Assembly: GCA_022865725.1 (NCBI GenBank)
Contig: JALHTP010000228.1
Location: forward strand, 1-8,573
Reading direction: 5' to 3'
Source: Methyloceanibacter sp.
GTDB lineage: Bacteria; Pseudomonadota; Alphaproteobacteria; Rhizobiales; Methyloligellaceae
DNA length: 8,573 bases
In this document: piece by piece, positions 1-8,481 of the stretch
How the letters are laid out: each line of letters opens with the position of its first letter
Numbering within the stretch: the stretch's first letter is position 1
The notes under the pieces: generated by a model
Databases searched by the model: none
What the model was told of the DNA's origin: nothing
Seen by the model: the letters and a program-made list of their open reading frames with translations, nothing else
Made by a program: the position numbers and the translations under genes

Positions 1-8
1 GCGCAAGC

Positions 9-12
<4 letters not shown>
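1..12 (+). CDS. fdsG: Probable 3' end of fdsG (formate dehydrogenase gamma subunit), partial
   Basis: Only three sense codons and a TGA stop (bases 10-12) are visible, in a frame that would end Ala-Gln-Ala. The stop shares four bases (GTGA, 9-12) with the GTG start of fdsB, the usual arrangement for translationally coupled operon genes. In fds operons the gene immediately before fdsB is normally fdsG, a NuoE-like [2Fe-2S] subunit. The identity therefore comes from gene order only; nothing in these 12 bases is diagnostic. The sequence to the left would settle it. Confidence 0.35.
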
Positions 13-1554
<1,542 letters not shown>

Positions 1555-1556
<2 letters not shown>

Positions 1557-1560
1557 GGAA
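1555..1560 (+). promoter_or_regulatory. Ribosome binding site of fdsA
   Basis: GAGGAA lies six bases before the ATG at 1567 and overlaps the TGA stop of fdsB (1554-1556). This supports the ATG at 1567 over the second ATG two codons later, and implies coupled translation of fdsB and fdsA. Confidence 0.75.
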
Positions 1561-1566
1561 ACCGAG

Positions 1567-4413
1567 ATGTCGATGACCCAGGAAATCGATTACGGGACTC
1601 CGGCCTCCAAGGCCAAGAAGGAGGTCACGCTCACCATCGACGGGGTCAAGCTGACGGTGCCGGAAGGCACCTCGATCATGCGCGCGGCGATGGACATGGG
1701 GACGCAGATCCCTAAGCTCTGCGCCACCGACATGCTGGAGGCGTTCGGCTCCTGCCGGCTGTGTCTCGTCGAGATCCAGGGCCGCAACGGCACGCCCGCC
1801 TCCTGCACCACGCCGGTCGCCGACGGGATGGTGGTGCAGACCCAGACTGACAGGCTGAAGCGGCTGCGCAAGGGCGTGATGGAGCTGTATATCTCCGAGC
1901 ACCCGCTCGACTGCCTGACCTGCTCGGCCAATGGCGATTGCGAGCTGCAGGACATGTCGGGCGCCGTGGGCTTGCGCGAGGTGCGTTACGGCTATGACGG
2001 CGCGCGCCATCCCAATCCCGGCATCGACGCCTCGAACCCTTATTTCACCTTTGAGCCTTCGAAATGCATCGTCTGCTCGCGTTGCGTCCGGGCTTGCGAG
2101 GAGGTGCAAGGCACGTTCGCGCTGACCATCGCCGGCCGCGGCTTCGACTCGGTGGTCTCGCCGTCGCAGCAGCAACCCTTCCTCGATTCCGAATGCGTCT
2201 CCTGCGGCGCCTGCGTGCAGGCCTGCCCCACCGCCACGCTCAACGAGAGGAGCGTGATCGAGATCGGCACGCCGGAGCACTCCGTCGTCACCACATGCGC
2301 CTATTGCGGCGTGGGATGCGCCTTCAAGGCGGAGATGCGCGGCGAAGAGGTGGTGCGCATGGTGCCGTGGAAGGACGGCAAGGCCAATCGCGGCCATTCC
2401 TGCGTCAAGGGCCGCTTCGCCTTCGGCTATGCCACGCACAAGGACCGCATCCTGAAGCCCATGATCCGCGCCAAGATCACCGATCCGTGGCGCGAGGTCT
2501 CCTGGGACGAGGCCGTCACTTACGCGGCGTCGGAGTTCAAGCGCATCCAGGCGAAATTTGGCCCCGCCTCGGTCGGCGGCATCACCTCCTCGCGCTGCAC
2601 CAATGAGGAGACCTTCCTGGTGCAGAAACTGGTGCGCGCGGCCTTCGGCAACAACAATGTCGACACCTGCGCGCGGGTCTGCCACTCGCCGACCGGCTAC
2701 GGGCTGAAAACCGCCTACGGCACCTCGGCCGGCACGCAGGATTTCGACTCCGTCGAATTTTCCGACGTGATCTTGATCATCGGCGCGAACCCGACCGACG
2801 GTCACCCCGTCTTCGCCTCGCGCATGAAGAAGCGCCTGCGCGAAGGCGCCAAGCTCATCATCCTCGATCCGCGCCGCATCGACCTCGTGCGCACGCCGCA
2901 TATCGAGGCCGACTATCATTTGCCGCTGAAGCCCGGCACCAATGTCGCCGTGGTGACCTCGCTCGCGCATGTGATCGTGACCGAGGGCCTCGTGAACGAG
3001 AAATTCGTGCGTGAGCGCTGCGATTGGGACGAGTTCCAGGACTGGGCTTCATTCGTCTCGGACCCCCGCCACAGCCCTGAGGAAGTCGAGAAGCTCTCCG
3101 GCGTCCCGGCGGAGTCGATCCGCGGCGCGGCGCGGCTCTATGCCACCGGCGGCAATGGCGCCATCTATTACGGGCTCGGCGTCACCGAACACAGCCAGGG
3201 TTCGACCACGGTGATGGCGATCGCCAACCTCGCCATGGTCACCGGCAATATCGGCCGCGAGGGCGTGGGCGTGAACCCGCTGCGTGGGCAGAACAACGTG
3301 CAGGGCTCCTGCGACATGGGCTCTTTCCCGCACGAGGTTTCCGGCTACCGGCATGTCTCCGAGGACGCCACGCGCGCCATGTTCGAGGCGCTGTGGGGCC
3401 GGCCGCTCGATGCAGAGCCAGGTTTGCGCATCCCCAACATGATGGACGCCGCGGTGGATGGCTCGTTCAAGGGCCTCTACATCCAGGGCGAGGACATCCT
3501 CCAGTCGGACCCGAACACGCAGCACATGGCGGCCGGCCTTGCCGCCATGGAATGCGTGGTGGTGCAGGACCTGTTCCTCATCGAGACGGCAAACTACGCC
3601 CATGTGTTCCTGCCGGGCTCGACCTTCCTGGAGAAGAACGGCACCTTCACCAACGCCGAGCGGCGCATCCAGATGGTGCGCAAGGTGATGAGCCCGAGAA
3701 ACGGCTATGAGGACTGGGAGATCACGCAGCTTCTCTCCAACGCCCTCGGCTATCCCATGCATTACAACCATCCGTCCGAGATCATGGACGAGGTGGCAAC
3801 GCTCACGCCCACCTTCGCCGACGTCTCCTACAAGAAGCTCGACGAGCTCGGCTCGGTGCAGTGGCCGTGCAACGCAGCGGCGCCGGAGGGTACGCCGATC
3901 ATGCATATCAACGGCTTCTCGCGCGGCAAGGGCAAGTTCGTCATCACCGAATATGTGGCGACCGACGAGAAGACCGGCCCGCGCTACCCGCTGCTCCTCA
4001 CCACCGGGCGCATCTTGAGCCAGTACAATGTCGGCGCGCAGACGCGGCGTACCGCCAATGTCGTCTGGCACCCCGAGGACGTGCTCGAGATCCATCCGCA
4101 CGATGCCGAGCAGCGCGGCGTGCGCGACGGCGATTGGGTGAAGATCGCAAGCCGCGCGGGCGAGACGACGCTGAAGGCCCAGATTACCGAGCGCGTGGCG
4201 CCCGGCGTGGTCTACACCACCTTCCATCACCCGACCACGCAGGTGAACGTGGTGACCACCGAGTTCTCCGACTGGGCCACCAACTGCCCCGAATACAAGG
4301 TGACGGCGGTGCAGGTCATGCCGTCCAACGGGCCGTCGGAGTGGCAGGAGGAATATGAAGAGCTGACCCGGCAGGCGCGACGGATCGCCGAGCCCCTGAT
4401 CGCAGCGGAGTAG
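1567..4413 (+). CDS. fdsA: NAD-dependent formate dehydrogenase, catalytic alpha subunit (Mo-bis-MGD, Cys type)
   Basis: Catalytic subunit that oxidises formate to CO2 at a molybdenum bis-molybdopterin guanine dinucleotide centre and passes electrons to FdsB for NAD+ reduction. The 948 residues begin with a NuoG-like module: a [2Fe-2S] site (C52, C63, C66, C80), a His-ligated [4Fe-4S] site (H112, C116, C119, C125) and two ferredoxin-type [4Fe-4S] sites (C167, C170, C173, C177; C210, C213, C216, C220). The molybdopterin oxidoreductase part follows, with its own [4Fe-4S] site (C244, C247, C251, C279). The Mo ligand is C372 followed by H373 (VCHSPTG), encoded by TGC, so this is a cysteine rather than selenocysteine enzyme. 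R573 (LRGQNNVQG) is the conserved substrate arginine; its 201-residue spacing from C372 matches what I recall for Rhodobacter capsulatus FdsA (Cys386, Arg587). The C-terminal region from about residue 800 looks like the molydopterin dinucleotide-binding domain. All expected ligands are present, so the subunit appears functional. It lies between fdsB and fdsD. Confidence 0.98.
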   Translation: MSMTQEIDYGTPASKAKKEVTLTIDGVKLTVPEGTSIMRAAMDMGTQIPKLCATDMLEAFGSCRLCLVEIQGRNGTPASCTTPVADGMVVQTQTDRLKRLRKGVMELYISEHPLDCLTCSANGDCELQDMSGAVGLREVRYGYDGARHPNPGIDASNPYFTFEPSKCIVCSRCVRACEEVQGTFALTIAGRGFDSVVSPSQQQPFLDSECVSCGACVQACPTATLNERSVIEIGTPEHSVVTTCAYCGVGCAFKAEMRGEEVVRMVPWKDGKANRGHSCVKGRFAFGYATHKDRILKPMIRAKITDPWREVSWDEAVTYAASEFKRIQAKFGPASVGGITSSRCTNEETFLVQKLVRAAFGNNNVDTCARVCHSPTGYGLKTAYGTSAGTQDFDSVEFSDVILIIGANPTDGHPVFASRMKKRLREGAKLIILDPRRIDLVRTPHIEADYHLPLKPGTNVAVVTSLAHVIVTEGLVNEKFVRERCDWDEFQDWASFVSDPRHSPEEVEKLSGVPAESIRGAARLYATGGNGAIYYGLGVTEHSQGSTTVMAIANLAMVTGNIGREGVGVNPLRGQNNVQGSCDMGSFPHEVSGYRHVSEDATRAMFEALWGRPLDAEPGLRIPNMMDAAVDGSFKGLYIQGEDILQSDPNTQHMAAGLAAMECVVVQDLFLIETANYAHVFLPGSTFLEKNGTFTNAERRIQMVRKVMSPRNGYEDWEITQLLSNALGYPMHYNHPSEIMDEVATLTPTFADVSYKKLDELGSVQWPCNAAAPEGTPIMHINGFSRGKGKFVITEYVATDEKTGPRYPLLLTTGRILSQYNVGAQTRRTANVVWHPEDVLEIHPHDAEQRGVRDGDWVKIASRAGETTLKAQITERVAPGVVYTTFHHPTTQVNVVTTEFSDWATNCPEYKVTAVQVMPSNGPSEWQEEYEELTRQARRIAEPLIAAE

Positions 4414-4421
4414 CAGGCGCC

Positions 4422-4484
4422 ATGCCGGCTATCGCGCGCATTCCAGTCGGGCTCAAAGGAGGCCTTGCCCGCCATGTCGCCTGA
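4422..4484 (+). other. 20-codon ORF overlapping the start of fdsD; possible translation-coupling leader
   Basis: An ATG nine bases after the fdsA stop opens a 20-codon frame that reads through the fdsD ribosome binding site and ends at TGA (4482-4484), eight to ten bases past the A of the fdsD ATG (4474). The peptide (MPAIARIPVG...) matches nothing I recognise and is not an obvious FdsC remnant. No clear Shine-Dalgarno sequence precedes its ATG. If translated, it could deliver ribosomes to the fdsD start by reinitiation. It may equally be a chance frame. Confidence 0.2.
4455..4462 (+). promoter_or_regulatory. Strong ribosome binding site deciding the fdsD start
   Basis: AAAGGAGG is a near-perfect Shine-Dalgarno sequence. 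It lies 11 bases before the ATG at 4474 but only two bases before the in-frame TTG at 4465. The ATG at 4474 is therefore the real start, and the three extra N-terminal residues from the TTG should be dropped. Confidence 0.8.
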
Positions 4485-4731
4485 CCGCCTCGTCTATATG
4501 GCGAACCAGATCGGCAAGTTCTTCGAGGTGCAACGCGCCGACGAGGTCGTTCCTGGAATCGCCAATCATATCAGGAAGTTCTGGGACCCCAGGATGCGCC
4601 AGGCGATCTTTGCCTATATCGATGCCGGAGGCGACGGGCTCGACCCGCCGGTCAGGGAGGCGATCCTTCACCTCAAGGAGCACGGCGGGAAGCCTGGCCA
4701 TACGACGGAAACCAGCTTCCAGGGCACCTAG
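4474..4731 (+). CDS. fdsD: NAD-dependent formate dehydrogenase, delta subunit
   Basis: Small accessory subunit of the soluble Mo formate dehydrogenase. In characterised enzymes FdsD associates with the FdsABG core and is needed for an active, cofactor-loaded complex; it binds no cofactor itself. The 85-residue product starts MSPDRLVYMANQIGKFF, the typical FdsD N-terminus, followed by a helical segment containing RKFWDPRMR (about 37-45), the other conserved patch. No cysteines are present, so no metal cluster is expected. The start was set by the AAAGGAGG site 11 bases upstream. It follows fdsA by 60 bases with no promoter seen between them. The fdsC gene, placed between fdsA and fdsD in Rhodobacter and Cupriavidus, is missing here. 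The tail after about residue 74 is polar and probably disordered. Confidence 0.92.
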   Translation: MSPDRLVYMANQIGKFFEVQRADEVVPGIANHIRKFWDPRMRQAIFAYIDAGGDGLDPPVREAILHLKEHGGKPGHTTETSFQGT

Positions 4732-4799
4732 TTGTATCGGTCCTTGTTGTCCCGTGGCGCGTAGGCCAGGCTCGCCCTTTTGGCTCCCAATCGCCGCAC

Positions 4800-4819
4800 A
4801 GCGCTGTTCGTACGGCGCT
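4800..4819 (+). terminator. Stem-loop in the fdsD-permease gap; weak terminator or operator candidate
   Basis: An eight-pair hairpin (AGCGCTGT pairing with ACGGCGCT, one G-T wobble, TCGT loop) lies 69 bases after the fdsD stop and 52 bases before the permease GTG. No T-run follows, so it is not a canonical rho-independent terminator. It could partly separate expression of the permease from the fds operon or act as a regulator site. The rest of the 140-base gap (4732-4871) shows no convincing -35/-10 pair and no clear ModE-type molybdate box. Confidence 0.3.
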
Positions 4820-4861
4820 TAGTATGAAAATTGCTCTAGCGGTTTGATGACCATGTTCTTC

Positions 4862-4865
4862 GGAG
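4862..4865 (+). promoter_or_regulatory. Ribosome binding site of the molybdate/sulfate permease
   Basis: GGAG lies six bases before the GTG at 4872. The nearest upstream ATGs (4847 and 4853) are in a different frame, so the GTG is the best available start. Confidence 0.6.
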
Positions 4866-4871
4866 CACGTT

Positions 4872-6083
4872 GTGACAAACGCGCCGTTGCCGGGGCAGAC
4901 CCAAAACTCAGTTCCACCGACAGGTTTGCAACGGTTGCGCTTTGACCGTGGAGAGCTGGCAGGGGCTATTGCCGACCTTGGTGTTCTGGTCCCCATCGCG
5001 GTAGCGCTCATTATACAAAACGGCCTGTCTGCGAGCGCTGTCCTCTTGCCCGCCGGGCTGCTCTATCTCGCCGCAGGCCTGTATTACCGCCTGCCCGTGC
5101 CGGTGCAGCCGCTCAAGGCATTCGGCGCCATCGCCATTGCCCAAGGACTTGGCGCCGACGAAATCGCCGCCGGGGCGTTGCTCATGGGTGGTGTCTTCGT
5201 TGCTCTGGGCGCGTCCGGGTGGCTCGATCGCGTTGCCAGGATTTTCCCTCACCCGATCATTCGCGGCGTTCAGCTCACAGTCGGCCTGCTGTTCTGCAAA
5301 CTTGCCTGGACGCTAGTGACCGCGCCGCCGATAGCATTCACCGACCATGTCGAGCCGACTTGGTGGCTCGCGACAGGTACCCTTGTCGTGATCCTCGCCG
5401 GACTGCTGATGCATCGCCGTGCCGTGGCTCTCGTCCTCTTCGTGCTCACCATCGTCGTCATGGTGCTGGCCGATCATGGTCCCTTGCAGCTTGGCCCCTC
5501 GCCGCTGCAACTGCCGGAACTGAGCATGGGGGCTTTCGCCACCGCGGCCGTCGCGCTCGTGCTTCCCCAGATGCCTCTGACCTTTGCCAATTCTTGTCTG
5601 GCGACCGCCGACGCCGCCAAGACTTATTTCGGCGCGGCCGCCGAGAGAGTGCAGCCCGGAAGACTGGCGCTCAGCCTCGGCGCTGCGAATTTGCTCGCGG
5701 GTTCGATCAGCGGAATGCCGGTGTGTCACGGGGCGGGCGGAATGAGCGCGCATTACGGCTTTGGCGCCCGCACCGGAGGCACGCCAATCATTTTAGGCGT
5801 CACGTTGTTGTTGCTCGCGCTCGTCATCGGCGCCAGCCTGCCTGCCCTGCTGGCCAGCTTTCCGCTACCGATCCTTGCGGGACTGCTGGGCATAGCCGGC
5901 CTGCTGCATATCGCCTTGCTCAAGGATCTCCGCCAGCCCGCGCACTGGGCGGTCGCCATCGCGGTCGGCGTCACCGGACTTCTCGCCAATCTCGCGATCG
6001 CCCTAGCCGTGGCTTTGCTCGTCTGGTGGGCGGCCATGGCGATTATCGCCCGGCGAAATGCGGGAGAGAGCGGCGCCTCATAA
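4872..6083 (+). CDS. Putative molybdate/sulfate permease, MOT1 family
   Basis: A 403-residue, very hydrophobic inner-membrane protein with roughly ten to eleven membrane segments. It carries both halves of the MOT1 pattern, a SulP-related molybdate transporter family. The first half has a charged start (FDRGELAGAIADLG, about 24-37) and PVPVQPLKA (75-83), then HPIIRGVQL. The second has LPQMPLTFANS (231-241) and GMPVCHGAGGMSAHYGFGARTGG (281-303). No STAS domain follows, which separates it from classical SulP sulfate carriers. Family members studied in algae and plants are high-affinity molybdate importers; bacterial ones are usually labelled sulfate/molybdate, so the substrate is unproven. Placement after fdsD favours molybdate supply for the bis-MGD cofactor of FdsA. 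Translation starts at GTG, with GGAG six bases upstream. The 140-base gap and stem-loop leave open whether it is transcribed with fds. It ends 34 bases from the convergent beta-propeller gene. Confidence 0.9.
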   Translation: MTNAPLPGQTQNSVPPTGLQRLRFDRGELAGAIADLGVLVPIAVALIIQNGLSASAVLLPAGLLYLAAGLYYRLPVPVQPLKAFGAIAIAQGLGADEIAAGALLMGGVFVALGASGWLDRVARIFPHPIIRGVQLTVGLLFCKLAWTLVTAPPIAFTDHVEPTWWLATGTLVVILAGLLMHRRAVALVLFVLTIVVMVLADHGPLQLGPSPLQLPELSMGAFATAAVALVLPQMPLTFANSCLATADAAKTYFGAAAERVQPGRLALSLGAANLLAGSISGMPVCHGAGGMSAHYGFGARTGGTPIILGVTLLLLALVIGASLPALLASFPLPILAGLLGIAGLLHIALLKDLRQPAHWAVAIAVGVTGLLANLAIALAVALLVWWAAMAIIARRNAGESGAS

Positions 6084-6091
6084 GAGGCCGC
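6070..6091. terminator. Hairpin at the convergent gene ends; weak bidirectional terminator candidate
   Basis: GCGG(CG)CCTC pairs with GAGGCCGC around an ATAA loop, giving eight pairs with a two-base bulge. The loop contains the TAA stop of the permease (6081-6083). It lies where two convergent transcripts meet, 27 bases from the beta-propeller stop. There is no T-run on either strand, so the call rests on position and pairing only. The 34-base gap (6084-6117) holds nothing else recognisable. Confidence 0.3.
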
Positions 6092-6117
6092 GACCGCGCA
6101 CCGACGCCCCTACCGCT

Positions 6118-7089
6118 TTACGGCATCACCGCGACGCCCCAGGGCAGGCGGCCTACGGGCACCGACTTCTCCGCCTTGAGCGAGGAGACGTCGATCACCG
6201 TCAGGTCGTTGGTGAGGCCGTTGGCGACAAAGTACTTCTTGCCGTCGGGGCTCATCTCGCCGTGCCAGGGGCGCTGGCCGACCAGGATGTAGTCCTTGAC
6301 CTCCTTAGTCGCGGTATCGATGACGGCCACGCGGTTCGAAGGGCCAAGCGCCACGAAGACCAGCTTGCCGTCGTTGGTGAAATCCATGCCCACCGGCTGA
6401 AGCTGCTCGGGGCGCACGCCGGGAACCTCGAAGGTGATCTTCTTGGTCACCTTCCAGGTCTTGGGATCGATCACCGAGATGGTGCCGCCGACCTCGGAGG
6501 AGACCCACAGCTCGGTGCCGTCCTTGTTGAACTTCGCCTCGCGAGGGCGGCTATCCACCAGCACATTGGCGATGAGCTTGTTGGACGCGTTGTCGATGAC
6601 ATGCGCCATGCTCGTCGATTCGGAGGTGGCGACCGTGAATTTGCCGTCTGGGCTCACGCCCATGCCCTCCGGCTCGACGCCCACGGGAACCTCGGCGAGG
6701 ATATCGCCGCTCTTGATGTCCATGATGGTGACGAGACTGTCGTCCTCGTTGGCGATGTAGATGACGTCGCCCTTGGGATCGATGGCCATCAGCTCGGGGT
6801 CGGGACCGGATTCGAGCTGACGCGAGACTTCGAGCGTCTTGGTATCGATGACATCCATGATGTCGCCGTCGCCGGCCGCCACGAACAGCTCCTTGCCGTC
6901 CGGGCTCACCACGATGCCGCGCGGGCGCCGCGCCACTTTGATGGTCTTGATGACCTCCAGCGTGTCGCCGTTCAGCACGGTGATGGTGTTGTCCTTCTCG
7001 TTGGAGACGAAGACGGTCGTGGCGAAGGACGGGGTAGCGCAGAAAACGAGCGCCGCGGCGAAGATTGCGGCCAGGCTGATGCGGTGCAT
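6118..7089 (-). CDS. Periplasmic YVTN beta-propeller protein, PQQ-dependent catabolism-associated
   Basis: A 323-residue secreted protein. Residues 1-23 are a signal peptide (charged start, hydrophobic AAIFAAALVF core, cleavage after SFA). The rest is a run of about seven beta-propeller blades of 40-45 residues. The repeated elements are VSPDGK or similar (at least four copies), a strand such as ELFVA or VIYIAN, and VIDTKTLEV-like strands, with RPRG, EPEG, RPWHG and LPWG turns between blades. Its length and signal peptide match the beta-propeller family that accompanies PQQ-dependent alcohol dehydrogenase systems (TIGR03866 as I recall). The biochemical role of that family is not established; binding or scaffolding of a periplasmic dehydrogenase or cofactor is an inference. 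It has no cysteine pair or heme motif in the mature part. AAAGG lies seven bases before the ATG. It is the second gene after the substrate-binding protein, 21 bases away, so the two are very likely cotranscribed. A generic YVTN protein is the fallback call. Confidence 0.87.
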   Translation of the reverse strand: MHRISLAAIFAAALVFCATPSFATTVFVSNEKDNTITVLNGDTLEVIKTIKVARRPRGIVVSPDGKELFVAAGDGDIMDVIDTKTLEVSRQLESGPDPELMAIDPKGDVIYIANEDDSLVTIMDIKSGDILAEVPVGVEPEGMGVSPDGKFTVATSESTSMAHVIDNASNKLIANVLVDSRPREAKFNKDGTELWVSSEVGGTISVIDPKTWKVTKKITFEVPGVRPEQLQPVGMDFTNDGKLVFVALGPSNRVAVIDTATKEVKDYILVGQRPWHGEMSPDGKKYFVANGLTNDLTVIDVSSLKAEKSVPVGRLPWGVAVMP

Positions 7090-7096
7090 GGATCTA

Positions 7097-7101
7097 CCTT
7101 T
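7097..7101 (-). promoter_or_regulatory. Ribosome binding site of the beta-propeller gene
   Basis: AAAGG on the minus strand lies seven bases before the ATG at 7089, within the 21-base gap after the substrate-binding protein stop (7111-7113). It confirms the start chosen, which gives a complete signal peptide. Confidence 0.65.
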
Positions 7102-7110
7102 GGTCGATGG

Positions 7111-8481
7111 TTATTTGAACTTGCACTTGGTCTCGGGCTTGTCGAAGCCAAGCGTGTCGGTGACATTGGTGGGATGCAGGAAGCCCTCCTGCGGTGAGGT
7201 CGAGACGGGCACGCGGGTGCCACCGCCGAGCACGATCGGCTGGCGCATCTGATGGTCCCAAGTACGGAAGCTCATCGCCTGGCCTTTGAAGCCTTCCAGC
7301 TTGAACGCGTCGGAGAGCATGTAGGCCTTCACCTCCTGCGGCGTGGTCTTGCCGGACTTCATCGCGGAATCGGCAAGAGCGCGAAACCCGAGCCACGCCG
7401 TATAGTCGCGCTCGACGGGGGCGCGGTGGGCGATGCGGGGAATCGCGTTCTGGAAATGCATGGCGCCGGATTCGGTGTAGGACTTATCCCAGGCAATGGC
7501 CTGCAAGCCTTGCGTGCCCACCACGGGCCGGGGCGAAGTGGTGCGGTACAGCAAATAGTCGCCGAAATCGTCATCGCTGTTGATGACCCACACCACGTCG
7601 TGATCGGGCGCCCCTTCCGTCTCCATCGGGATCTGCGCCTGGACCTGCTGGAAGCCTGAGTCCAGATTGCGCGCGCCGGGCGGCAGGTCGTAGAGCTTTT
7701 CATCGACCACCTTGCCGCCGAAGCGGCCGGCGGACCGCTTGACCTGGGCGAGATAATCCTGGTCCTGCGGCGAGTCGCGCCGGATGACGAACCAGCGCGG
7801 CCATTTCTTCCAGATGAGATATTGCGCCAGCGCGTCCGCGCGCATCGCGTAATCGGGGATGACGTGGAAGACGTTGGAGCGGCATTGCTCCTGGCGGAGC
7901 GCGGTGGCGCTGGAGCGGATGTTCATGATTACCGCATCCTTGGCCTCCGGCAGATCGGCCACGGCGAGAAGATCGGCGGGCTCGAGGTCGGCGATGATGA
8001 AGCGATCGCCGCCGGCGAGGACTTCCTTGGCCTTGGCGACCACGTCAGCATCGAGCGGAACGATGGCCTCGGTGAGCTCGAAGGAATGGCCGACGAAGCC
8101 CCCGGCCTGGTTCGCCTCTTTCAGCATCAGCCGCGCGCCTTGGATGCCTTTGTCGGGGATGGGCTTCTCGGCATAAGAGAGCGGCAGCGGCTCCTCATAT
8201 GCCTTGCCGAGATAGACGATGCGCATCGGCTTCGACGGCGCGGCGCCGCCCTCGGGCGAAGCTGCGGCGGCAGGAGGCGCGGCCGGCGTTTCGGCTCCAG
8301 CGGCGGGAGCGGCTTGCGGACTTGCGGCCGCGGCCGGCGCTGCTTCGGTGGAAGGAGGAGCCGGCGGCGTCTCGGCCAGCGCCGGGACGAGCAAGGCCGA
8401 GCCGAGAAGACCCGAAATTATGGCCAAGCCCGCAATCCGCTTAGGGCTTCGACGCATGTGACCGACTGATGAACTCGACAT
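7111..8481 (-). CDS. ABC transporter substrate-binding protein, PQQ-dependent alcohol dehydrogenase system
   Basis: Periplasmic type I (Leu/Ile/Val-like) binding-protein fold, 456 residues. It has a signal peptide (positive MRRSPKR from residue 9, hydrophobic core 17-34, cleavage near ALA at 34-36). An Ala/Pro/Glu-rich low-complexity linker (37-85) follows, then the binding domain from MRIVYLGKAYEEPLPLSY (86 on). Further recognisable stretches are IVPLDADVVAKAKEVL, FIIADLEPADLLAVADL and VFHVIPDYAMRADALAQYL. The closing GFDKPETKCKF and overall layout fit the family linked to PQQ-alcohol dehydrogenases (TIGR03863 as I recall); its ligand is unknown to me. C200 and C453 are the only cysteines seen and could form a disulfide. 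There is no lipobox, so the protein is soluble rather than a lipoprotein. The ATG at 8481 has TAGGAG 13 bases upstream; an ATG at 8457 gives a neater signal peptide but no ribosome binding site. The beta-propeller gene follows; no ABC ATPase or permease lies downstream. Confidence 0.86.
   Translation of the reverse strand: MSSSSVGHMRRSPKRIAGLAIISGLLGSALLVPALAETPPAPPSTEAAPAAAASPQAAPAAGAETPAAPPAAAASPEGGAAPSKPMRIVYLGKAYEEPLPLSYAEKPIPDKGIQGARLMLKEANQAGGFVGHSFELTEAIVPLDADVVAKAKEVLAGGDRFIIADLEPADLLAVADLPEAKDAVIMNIRSSATALRQEQCRSNVFHVIPDYAMRADALAQYLIWKKWPRWFVIRRDSPQDQDYLAQVKRSAGRFGGKVVDEKLYDLPPGARNLDSGFQQVQAQIPMETEGAPDHDVVWVINSDDDFGDYLLYRTTSPRPVVGTQGLQAIAWDKSYTESGAMHFQNAIPRIAHRAPVERDYTAWLGFRALADSAMKSGKTTPQEVKAYMLSDAFKLEGFKGQAMSFRTWDHQMRQPIVLGGGTRVPVSTSPQEGFLHPTNVTDTLGFDKPETKCKFK

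Noticed and set aside
2680..2682. Possible selenocysteine at the FdsA active site
   Set aside because: The codon is TGC, not TGA, so the Mo ligand is cysteine.
3049..4230. 393-codon open frame on the minus strand opposite the fdsA 3' half
   Set aside because: A shadow of fdsA codon bias; no recognisable domain.
4756..4781. GGCG/CGCC pairing followed by CTTTT, considered as the fdsD terminator
   Set aside because: Only four pairs around a 13-base loop, too weak to call.
5219..6292. 357-codon plus-strand frame inside the permease gene
   Set aside because: Out of frame with the permease, Arg-rich, and it runs across the convergent gene ends without any domain.
6058..7197. 379-codon plus-strand frame across the beta-propeller gene
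   Set aside because: His/Asp/Gly-rich translation that mirrors the propeller repeats. The minus-strand product has a signal peptide and a ribosome binding site.
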